From the NCBI GenBank assembly GCA_023974075.1, contig CM043790.1, positions 2,490,086 to 2,554,085 on the forward strand: a DNA stretch of 64,000 nucleotides, given 5' to 3'. The notes under the pieces were generated by a model. It was not told the origin of the DNA. It saw nothing but the letters and a program-made list of their open reading frames with translations, and searched no databases. The DNA is from Chaenocephalus aceratus (Eukaryota > Chordata > Actinopteri > Perciformes > Channichthyidae). Below, in pieces: positions 32,259 to 44,200 of this stretch; positions within the stretch are counted from its first letter, which is position 1; each line of letters begins with the position of its first letter. Made by a program: the position numbers and the translations under genes.

Positions 32259-35200
32259 TTCAGTATGGACAAAGGACACGTCTTCTACATCTACACATAA
32301 ATATTATGCTGTCCAAAGTGTTTTTAGAGATATATCTATATATTGTGTTTACAATAGTGAAATTGAAAGATTGAATATCCACACGAAATATTGATCGACT
32401 GCTGAAGGTGAGATCCTAAAGGCTAAAAACCGTGTTCTTTTCATGAACTCAACAATTTTGAGAGTTTGGGATATTTCTTTCTATAGCAAAAAACATGCAT
32501 TCTATACTCCAATGTCTTTAGAGTTTAATGTGGTGATGACCCACAATTCTTAAGCTCTAAACACTGGGTTTTATAAAACAAAAATGGTCCACAGCAGATA
32601 TACCAGTGATGATTGTCTTTATAGCTAAAACACAAGTGTGAGTAAAGCTGGGACCTCTCTGCAGGGGGGCCGCACATGGCCGTACAGCTCCAGGTGAAGC
32701 TCCAGGACGCTGCAGAGTTTGGGGGTGGGGTCTCCCTGGACCAGCCAGTGTCGGGTCATCAGGCCGGGGAGGAGGGGCAGCAGAGCCAGCAGCAGCTGAT
32801 CCATCACCAGGCGACAGGCCCGCCGCACCGCCCGGTCCAGAGCGGCCAGTGGGTTGGGGGGGGTCCGAGAGAACTGTCCTGCAGACCGGGACGACTGCTG
32901 CTGCTGCAGGCTCACTGTGGACTTCCTGTGGAGAACACAGGGGACAGACAGGGTGTTATTAAGGCCTGGATTCGTTATTTATTTTCATTTAATTTAGGTT
33001 TTTGAAGGAGCTGCAGGAGGCAGGCCCTGTCATATCTTGAGAGGAGAGAAAACAAGTTACGGTTAAAATAAGCTCATTCCTCAATCTAATCATCACTTTG
33101 TAATATAAAAAACACATTATTGGACCCAATATTCACTCTGGATATCAATAATGACCACTGAGGCTAATATTGTGAGCATCCATAAGGAAAGATACTGATG
33201 AAATTACATTTTTATTTCGGAATAGATGCGCTGATGTAAGACCATGCTGTAAGAAAGTGTTTCTATGGTTACACAACATGTTATATACTGTAGCAATACA
33301 TGCATAAAATAAATTAACAGTTTAATCCCTCCCCCGCCCCTACTACTGTTATTATTTGTTTATGCATAAGCATTGTCCATTGCTGCTTTTCTTGTTATGT
33401 TTGTCTCAGAAAATATATGAGAACATATTTTTGCCACTTATCGTAATGTGTTGATGTGGAATGGCAGGTCATTGGAGCTGTCGGGTTGACCGTGTTCACC
33501 AACTACCCAATAACTTGTATGAACACCTGCAAATGCATTTTAGCTGATTAAAAGAAAAGCTCTTTTTAATAGGTTGAGTAAAAAATAGTAGCATGCTGCT
33601 CCCACTCCTTCACAATGCATGTGATGTTTGTAGCTCATGCCATAGAAGTTGTGGCTAAATACGTCTCGAGTAGAAGAACATGAGTAGCACCTATCATCTA
33701 TAATCTCACTTGAGGATGATGCAGTTGCTGATGGAGGCCAGCAGGTAGTGGAGGTAGAACTTGTTCTTGTCTTTGCTTGGATCCCTGCGATGCTCCTTCC
33801 CAAACTCCACCAGAGCTTCTCGAAACCTGATTTGTTAGGATGGAGGTGAATGAAAGGGTGAATGTAACACATGCCTGCTTGAAATACTGAATACAAATTA
33901 GGCACATTATATAAAATATTTCACACCTATTGATGAGATTCTCCATCTCATACAGGCCCATCTGAATCATCTGATCTCTGAGAGACGTCCCGATCATCAG
34001 AGCCACCCGGGCGTTGTCCTCCAGCATCTACCAAACACAAAACAAACAAATCTGCACCAAATACACATGTTGTATGACAAATGACTGGATACATCTACAG
34101 GGTCACTGCACCAAAGTGGTATCTGTTTTTTAGTGCAGTGTTTGTGTATGGCCTGTGTACCTGTGTGATGATGGTGGGCAGGCTGGTGAGGGTAGAAGCC
34201 TTCATGGTCTGTGTCCGGCTCCTGGTCTCTCTGCCAGTCCTGCAGCTCCACCTGCAGAGCTTTGTGCATCCACTCTGACACACTCTTCTGTACGAACACA
34301 GCATGGACACGCACATTGTATAACTACACAGATCTCGTGGATTTCTCCGTCATTACTTCTGTATGTGGTTACTACCTACTTTCTATCTCAAGGTACTCAG
34401 CATGTACCTTCAAAAAGATAACTGATGTCCTTTACTAAATGTTGATGATGGATGACCAGCATAAAATGTGTGGGTCGTGTTACTGTGTAACGTCTTTAAA
34501 GGTTACTACTATGCAAAAATCCACTTGTTCATGTATTTTATATATAAAAATGTGTCCCCTCTGTGTAAAGTGATTCTCTAAGTCTCCAGTTTCTCTTTTG
34601 TCCTGATCCATCTATATAACAACCTGAACCTTAAATAATCATGTATAGCAGAAACGATGTTAGAAAAAGTCACTCAGTAGAAAACTGTATGTCCCTCTTC
34701 CCCTCACAAACACGGAAGAGTTGCATCTCACTCAATGTTCCCTTCTGGCTCCCTCACAGTCAAGATGGTTACAAAGAAGCTAAAAACTGTGATTTATTCA
34801 TTTTGTATCTTGCCCTTATTTTAGTGGGTCATAAGTTGATAACAGAGTACGTGAGAGATTTGCCAAGCTGTGGCAAAGAAATGTCTTTTGCTTTTACTTT
34901 GAATCACGTGTGGCTCCTACAGGCCGGTTAAGGGAAAGCCAGCAGTCAATGAAGGCACTGTATAAGAGAGACAACAACTTATTGACTAAACAATTGTGGA
35001 TTCATGTAAAATGCAAGATTAGTTTTGGAAAGAGAGACACATGTACATGCACACTTGAACTCACAGACTTACAGAGATAATATTAGTCCTTTTAACTTTT
35101 CTAGATAATGAAGAGATAATGTATTATGTCTGAAAATGAGCTGATCAAATCTTGGCCACTTTGTGATGCCGACCATTAGCCAATCACCACCAAGGTACCT

Positions 35201-38200
35201 CCCCCCCCCTACCGTATCACCTGAATCTCCTCCTTGAGCACCATTGTGTTTTCTTTTTTTAAACCAATCACAGGGGCGTGGCCAGCAGCAGTTCATTAGC
35301 ATTCAAAGCTACAGCCAGAGAATCAGCACTTTTGGAACAGGGCTGAAACAGAGGGGTTTATGGGATGCTACAATGATCTGTTTGGTGTTTCAGCCAAACA
35401 CTTCAGAGACATGTTCTGTATATATCTGAGACATGTAATATATTGTTGAAAAAGAGTATATAGGGACCTTGAAAACTCTAAACCTGCGTGCTGAACTTAC
35501 TTAAGCTACAGTTTAAACAAGTGTTTATGGTGGACTCACCCGAACACTCTGCACGTATTTGTTCTGCAGCTGCTCCAGTCCCTCGGTGGAGATCAGGGGT
35601 CCCAGTTCCAGCTTCTCCATCTCAGCCTCCAGCTCCGGCTGACCCATCATGTCTGGGCTGCCCAAATCAAGACCTTCAGACTCTGAGCATTTCATTTTAA
35701 ACGATATTCAACAGGTTCATTTGAACACTGAATGAAAGTGGAATAAAAACATTGTTATCATGGTGCGATAATCAACTTTTTATTTGGGCAGCACAATGTG
35801 GTGGAGGTCTTCATGACTCTTTAAAGCCAAACACTCTCACTGCTCATCGGTTACATATGTGGTCAACCTAGAAACAGCTCAGATAGATGTTTTAAAGTAG
35901 TCTGAACAGGTGCAAAGAACAGAGCAAATATTCAAGAGAGTGAAAAAGTAAATAACTTATGTGACACAGAATTGGTTTTCCGTCTTTCTTTCTTTCTGGT
36001 TTATCATTTTGCAAGACCTTCCGGGGTTCAGCTGATTTAGACTAATGTACCCCTGAACTATATTATGAAAGCTGGGATTTACAATTCACAACTGATGAAA
36101 GTGATTAATGACATTATTTGGGTTATTTTCTGCTCTATTAACTGGTAATTAAGGGAAATATGGATAGATTTAGAGCTAAAAGAACCCCACACAGACAGAA
36201 AACAAAGAATATATTACAGAATATGAAACTGTGTGCAGGTCCTGCCTCTCACCTGTTGTAGGTGTGTAGCACCCAGTTTAGCACGGCGAAGATTTCTCCA
36301 CTCTCCAGGTCCCAGCTGCTAACCTAGGCCACAAGTATCACTTAGTTTGGAAATAGTTGTAAAAATGATGATTCATCTACAAACTCCAGCTGGTGATTGC
36401 CAAAGGGAAATGAGCTGATAAAGAAAATATTAATAAGAACAGTTTATTGAATAATACAAAAAAACGTTGTATAAAGTATCATGCCTCTAACTATATTATA
36501 TGAACAGTTAAGATTTAGAACCTTAAATAATCATGTATAGCAGAAACGATGTTAGAAAAAGTCACTCAGTAGAAAACTGTATGTCCCTCTCCCCTCATAA
36601 ACAGGGAAGAGTTGCATCTCACTCAATGTTCCCTTCTGGCTCCCTCACAGTCAAGACGGTTACAAAGAAGCTAAAAACTGTGATTTATTCATTTTGTATC
36701 TTGCCTTATTTTAGTGGGTCATACAGTTGATAACAGAGTACGTGAGAGATTTGCCAAGCTGTGGCAAAGAAATGTCTTTTGCTTTTACTTTGATCACTTG
36801 TGGCTCCTACAGGCCGGTTAAGGGAAAGCCAGCAGTCAATGAAGGCACTGTATAACGGAGCGTCCACACTACAGCTTCAAAAATAGCTTGGAGCTGGGCG
36901 TGTCTGGAGCTTGGGGATTTTATTCAAGCAACACGACCAACAACCAATCACATGAATCTCCCGCCCCCGACATACAAAGCAAAAACCCCCGGGGATTTTA
37001 TGCGAGCAATATATATATAAACTCCCCAAACAGGCGAAAAGCTACCAGTTTCACCCACTGTCTCTGCCACCTCCCTCCATGCCTGGTTCCTCCGGTTTGT
37101 ATCCCGGTAGGTGAAGAGGGTCTGGTCATACAAAACCGGGTGATTTGCTACGGCGATAGTTAGTTTCTCCTCCAACTTTTTTTGAAATATAGAAATGAAC
37201 GGCGGGATATCTCTCCCAGCTTAGAGGCGGTTTGATTGGCTGTCAGATTTTGGGAAACGGGATTTGATTGGCTGGCGCTGGCTACTCGGCGTCTCAGGCG
37301 ACAGAAGTTGAACATTGTTCAACTTCTGTCGCCTGAGACGCCTGAGACGGACCGCTCTGCTACCCACAATTCAGTTCGGCGAAAAAGCGCGGCTAAGTGA
37401 CGTCACCCCATTGAAAGTGAATGGGCAGATTGGAGCAGATTGGAGCTTTCGACGCTGTAGTGTAGACGGGCCGTAAGAGAGACAACAAACTTATTGACTA
37501 AACATATTGTGGATTCATGTAAAATGCAAGATTAGTTTTGGAAAGAGAGACACATGTACATGCACGCTGAACTCACAGACTTACAGAGATAATATTAGTC
37601 CCTTTAACTTTTCTAGATAATGAAGAGATAATGTATTATTGTTTTGGTTCTGCGTGACTGACCTGTGCCAGGTGAGCATGTAGGCAGTGGTGGCTGGCCC
37701 TCAGGTAGGCTGCTGTGAGCTGGTAGTGTGGGGGGACACAGTGCTCTAGCAGGTGGCGCACTGTGGCGAGGTCAGCCATGATGCCGTGTTGGAGAGCCGA
37801 CAGGTGGCCTGCGAGCCCGGGGCCCCGCGTGTGCAGGTAGGAGACACTGCGGAACCTGGCCTGAACCGCCTCCTCCAGCACCTGACGGGGGAAATGTAAG
37901 ACACAGCAGAAATGTGAAAGAGGTAATGATTAAAGGTGAGGTGTTGTGTTGGATTCTGACCTGGAAGAAGCTGGCTCTCCAGCAGCGGGGTCGTCCGGAG
38001 GGCAGGGGCCTGGAGTGGCCTTTGGCCCCCCTTCTCTCCTCCGGTAGAGCTCGGTCCAGGGCCTCCTCCCGCTCCACAATCCTCACCGCTGATACGAATG
38101 GTGTTGGGTTCTGTCGGGCCAGAGCCAGAGCGCTGCTCACCACCGCCCACAGCTCCTTACCTGCACACAGGGGGGACATGTTGGATTTTTTAAATACCTT

Positions 38201-41200
38201 TTCATTAATGATGCAAATATCCAATATCTAAGCTAAACACATCAACTTTTTAAGTGTATCATTGTCAGTTAGATTATTAATTGAATCTACTTTAAGTTTT
38301 CATTTGACTTATGCAAACAGAACATCACATGACATTTCAGGACAAATACTGTCCTCCCTGAGACGTTTTAATGCTGCACGATATATGCATGATTTACATG
38401 AACCATGTGTATTGTGATAGATTGAGTGTCATTTGTAGTTACAAACCCACAGATTAACGGAACCAAAATGTGCAGTCCATCTCAGCTGTGAATAGATTTT
38501 TAGCCTCTTTGAACTCTTTGTTTTGGTGTTTCTGCCCCCAAACGGCTGCAAATGAGGATGGCTTTTAGCAACAAAAAAACTATAGGCAAGTACTGTAGCT
38601 GGAGTTTGTGAGGGGAAAAATCATGACCAGTGATTCCCACAGCATGTTAATACTTTGGGGGGCCCCCAAAGTATAATGGCTCCCCCCAAAGTATAATTTG
38701 TGTGTTTTTTGTTTTTTTCTACTCAGTGAGCACTCATTTGCATTTGCGTTGGTGGCAATGAGTGCTCAGTGAGTAAAAAAAACTTTAAAAACCATAAATT
38801 ATACTTTGGGGGGAGTCATTATACTGGTGAGTCCAGACCCACTTTTGGAATCAAATGATGATGTCAGTGGGATTATCTCCTTTATCAACTCCTAAGCATC
38901 CCCGGGACAACATCACTAGCCCCGCCCCTAAAAAGGTGTGAACTTGAGCCAATCAAGGACTACTACTACTAGGTCGTCCTTAGACGAGTTTGCCAACGGG
39001 TTCGCCAATCCTCACGGTCCTCCATACACCCGGCCAGCTCTGTGGAGCTTTCCACCCCCACATCCTTCCTCAGCACCTCCACGTATGTTGGCGTGGGGCG
39101 CCCTCTTGGTCGGTGCCCGTGTGTTGGCTCCCAGAGTACTAACTTGCCAGCTGGAAGTTCCTGGTGTCGATGGCAGTGACCTGCAAATTTCAGTTTCCTG
39201 GATGCCACCTTGTCACTCAGCCTGGGTAGCCCACCAGGACAAAAAACAGCAGTGACTGCTCTCAGCTGTTTAACACTTAAAGACCTAGACACACTCACCA
39301 GTTGTAGGTTGTCTGAAGTGCAGTGTTACTATGAAAATTCACTAGAATGCAGGAATTGAGAAAAAAAAATCACAACATTTTCCACCAGTCGTTCCCCCAA
39401 AGTACATTTAATTTCTGCGGGAATCACTGATGACTTTAAATAAACGGTGATGTTATTACATGTCTCGGGGTTGAGTAAACTAGAACAATCTCTCTGAAAC
39501 GACTTGCTCATTAAGGGGGAATATACAGTATGTCCATGGTGTGTCATGCTTTTCTGCTGCCCCCAAGTGAACAAAAATACTAAATAATTCTTTACCTTAA
39601 AAAAATTATAATTTATTTTATACATTTCCTTATATATCTAGCAAAATAAGACACACTTATTTAATACAAATACATTGTGGTGCACCATGTGGGACCATAA
39701 TTCACCTTGCTTATTGTGTTGCCACACGGACCCTTTAGTGGGGAACACCTGTAGCTTTAGCTGCCATTCTTGCTAGCTCATCAGGCAGAGCAGTTCATGT
39801 GTTAACCTCTCTGATATTAATGGATAATAAAGATTGGAACTCCATTCTTAATACACCGCCTCCGACTCTCTTTTCACGGCACTACAACATGTAATACAAT
39901 CAGTCAAATGAAGAAGGAGGTTTTATGTTACGGTATTACATTTCAATACTTCAATACCTAAAATAAATCCTGTTGGAATAAGGAGATTATAGTTATTTAT
40001 AAATGTTTAATTCAATACAAAAATATGGGGCACTAAACTACAACAAATATAGATGCCATATATGTTTGCTTATGATACATAGAATTAAATTCAACTGAAA
40101 TGACTGCGTAAACTTTCTGTATGCTGCTTATATGCTCTCGTACCCAGGGCGTCCACCAGCTGCCCGACTCCAGAGAAGTATCTGCCCACCAGCTCCTGCT
40201 CCTCTGGGCTGAGGGCACTTCCTGCCGGCCCAGCAGCCCCATACAGCTGCCACAAGATGTCGTCCTGCCAGCGCTCCAGATCCATCAGCCGGGCGTGGGC
40301 CTCCAGGAGCCGCCGGGACTCCACCAGACGCTCCGTCTCCATCACCATGCTGCGCACTGCAGAGGGCAAGGGGGGGGGGAGGACTTTATTTTGAAAACTG
40401 TCAACAGCTGGTGCAATAACCGCTGCTGCTGCTGCTTTCTGCTGTTAAACACAATGCATACTAATGTCCTCCAGCTAAAAAAAGTTATTATAAATAAAAC
40501 ATAATACAATGAATAGCTTTACAAAATGTGTGTTAATTGTACGGTTGGGGCAATGAGCTGTATTATATTTCAGAATCAGAATACTTAGTTTATCCCGGAG
40601 GAATATGGTTATATTTCACACAGGCTCCTCCCTCTACTGGACTCTATGGGTACTATGCTTAACCATGCTATGCGAGCATTCACATACTGAGTTGCATAAA
40701 CGAAGGCAGCCAATCAGGCGAGCTTACCTGAAATGCGCGCGCAGGCACACAGTATATAAGGCGGCCACGCCTCCTGATCCTGTTATCCTTTTTCTCTTCA
40801 GCGAGCGAGCAACAACTGATGTAGAGAAAGTAAAAACGTTTGAAAGAAGAAAAAATAAGTTATCATACCTTCATGGTACTTCTAGAGACCCGGGCTGGTC
40901 CTTCGTGCCCTGGCTTAATAGTGGGCGCCGATCCCCACCACCTCTGCTTCAAGTGTTTGGGGGACAAGAATATGGCTCCGTTTGCTGGGGAGGAGGATGA
41001 CGAGGACTCCTCGTTGTCGGGCACTTCCGGGTCCGGCGTCCATGGAAGTCCACCACAAGGTCTGTCCGCCAGGACTTCCTCCTGGTGATGGCCACGGCGG
41101 CGGAGCGTGGCAGCCCATCTGCTCCCAGCAGGCAGCAGGCTGGGCAGAGAACCTCTGCCCCACTCTTTGTGATGTAATTGATGTTGTGTATGACCACACT

Positions 41201-44200
41201 CAAATCTGAAGACGCCTATTGATTTAAGTATTGACCAAATTATTATTAGACTAATGTTTTAAGGTTAAATGATAAAAAGAGTGGAACTGTGAGGGAATAT
41301 TTCTGTCTTTACTCCTAGATATTTAACCTTTTCTGTGTGTTGACATTTACGACCAACCCTGGCTCTGTTATCTCTCTTAAAGAATGGGAGGCTCCAGCTA
41401 TCTTGATAAACCAGTTCAACTCTCGGTCACGAAATGGTTTACGGCTGTGGGAACGCTGGCTTCAAGGCCATTAAGGGTCAGACGCAAGTGATTCAGGGTG
41501 CCCAGCTGTTTAGTCTATCTCCCAAATTATGTTGTTTACTCTCTCTGAACTAGTTAAAAGGTCTATCGAGAGAGAGGCGCAGCAGAATTGATGTGGCAAC
41601 CCACCCGGGCAGTCAGAACCTCTGGCTGCTCTGTAACTTGTGATGTGAATTTCTCCGGCCGTATACTTGTAATAAATATCAGTGTTTGACATCAAAGCTC
41701 CAACTCTCCTTGTGAGTCCTGACTCTCTATTGCTGCAGAAGTTTCCCTTACACTCCATGTACTTCCTGGTTTCCAGTTCAGATCCATTCTGGATCTTCGC
41801 AGCCTGAATCAGCACAATGCCTGCAAAAAGTTCCATATGTAAAACAATTACTGGAACTAGTGCAGCCGGGCGATTGGTTCACAACCATCGACCTGAAGGA
41901 CGCTTACTTTCATGTCAAAATTGCTCCAAAGCACAGAAAGTATTTGCGTTTTGTCTTCCAGGGGGTAGCCTACGAGTACAACAGACTACCATTAGGCTAC
42001 TCCCTATCCCCACGCATGTTCAGCAAATGTATGGCTACAGCGCTTCAGCCGCTTCGCGACCATGGCATGAGTGTCTTCTTTTACGACCTCATAGTCATGG
42101 CCAGGTCCAGGGAAGGGTCAAACACAGCCCAATTGATCCAAGTGGATTGTGGTCAATTGGAAGAAGAGCAGCCCCATACCTCACCAGCAGGTGCAGTATC
42201 TGGGGGTTCTGCTCGATGCAGGCAGATTACGGGCCACCCTATCAGAGAGCAGACAGGCATCCCTGCTTCGGGCAGTTTGCAGACTGCGACAGGGGGCGAC
42301 AGTGTCAGCTTTGACCATTATGCAGACTCTGGGTCTGATGGCGGCTGCACACTCCGTGGTACCACTGGGATTTCTGCATATGTGTCGCCTGCAAAGGTGG
42401 TTTCCCGGTCTTTGTTTAGATCCCAAGAGGCACAAACTACGTCTGGTGACCATCCCCCCCTCAGTGGAGGGCAAACCTCCGATACTGGGGGTCCCTAAAA
42501 CATCTGCGGAGGGGAACTCCACTGGGGCGAGTGACCTCCTACATCACGGTGTTCACGCCCAGTTCGGGAGAGCGGAGGTGGACCTGTTCTCCAACTGGCG
42601 CAACAGCCACTGTGCCCTGTGGTTCTCCATGGCTCGGCGGGACAATCCACCCTTGGGGGAAGACGCGTTTGCACACGAGCCATGGCCAAGAAAGCTGCTC
42701 TACGCCTTTCCACCGCTGCGTCTCATTCTCCCCCTCCTGGAGAGGGTGAGACAGGAACATCTATCAGTCATCCTAGTGGCCCCAGGTCGGCGGTCGGCGC
42801 CATGGTATGCACTGCCGAGGTGACACAGATGATGGTGGGCTAGCCTTGGGCGGTGCCTCAGGTCTGGGGAGCACTGTCTCGAGAAGCAGGTGCAATGGGG
42901 GCGTTACCCACTCTGGGCCAACCTCTCCAGGCTCCTGAGAGGGACAGGCTGAGACAGGTGGGGCTGTCTGACGAGGTTATTCAGACTATCCAAGCAGCAA
43001 GAGCAGAATCCACCACAGCCTGTTACAGGCCAAAGTAGTTGGGATTCCAGCGATGGTGTGAAGAAAGGAGTCTAGAGCCTCTGTCTTGTACGCTGGGCTA
43101 CATTCTGTCCTACAGTTACTGGTGGACAGGGGGCTTGCTTATTCCACAATTAAAGTGTATATAGCAGCCATTTCATCCAGCCATGAGGGATTTGGCGGCA
43201 GGTCAGCCTTCAGTCAGCTGCTTATGGCGCAGTTTTTACAGGGGGTCAGGAGGCAGCGCCCAGTAGGGCACGCCTCCTCCCCGCAATGGGACCTGCCGTT
43301 GGTGCTCGAGGCTCTGGTCACAGAACCATTTGAGCCTCTGGAGCGCTCCTCCCTGAAGGCTCTGTCATTGACAGCTGCTATGCTGCTTGCCTTGACTTCA
43401 GCCAAAAGAGTGTCCGAGCTGACCGCTCTGTCGGTACACCCGAGTTGCCTTTTGATCCAGGGTGACCGTAGCGGGGCGACACTCAGAGCGAACCCCTCCT
43501 TTGTTCCCAAAAACCTAGGGAGTTTGTTTGTTCAAACCACTGTAAAGCGTCTTTGAGCACCTGAAAAAGCGCTTTGAAATTAAATGTAATATTATTATTA
43601 TTATACAGTTGAACGGCTTTAGTCTTCCACCCCATATTGGGGCAAGGGAGCCTAAATTACACCTCCTCTGCCCAGTGCGTGCGCTGGCATGTTATGTAGA
43701 GCGAACGGCTTCCATTAGGCGCACCAAACAGCTGTTTGTGTGCTTTGGGGGGGGGGCGGTAAAGCTCTGTCCATGAAGCGCCTGACAGGATGGCTCAGCG
43801 AGTGCATCTCATATGCCTACAGACAGGCGGGGAGGGCCTTCCCCACTGGGGTCTGTGCACACTCTACACGGGGTATGGCCGTGTCATCAGCCTTGTTCAA
43901 CGGCGTGAGTGTGGAGGACATATGCATGGTGGCGTCTTGGTCTACGCCAGGCCCCTCCATGAGGTCTTATCTCTTGGACATGTCTGACTCCTTCTCATCC
44001 TCTGTGCTTGCTGGGGCAACACACGACTGGTGAGAGGGGGGGGGGCTGTGGTTCAGTAGGCACCCCCCCGGGACATAGTGCGCTTATGTTTTCCCATGCG
44101 CCTTAGGGACACGGGAAACGTAATATGCTGTAAACCCCGTACAGGATTGGAGGACGCTCCTCCCCTTCCTCACTATTTTCCATGCACACTCCCCTCCCCT

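Noticed and set aside
32032..32394. Plus-strand 120-codon frame over exon 12
   Set aside because: Antisense of exoc3l1 exon 12 plus the CA microsatellite.
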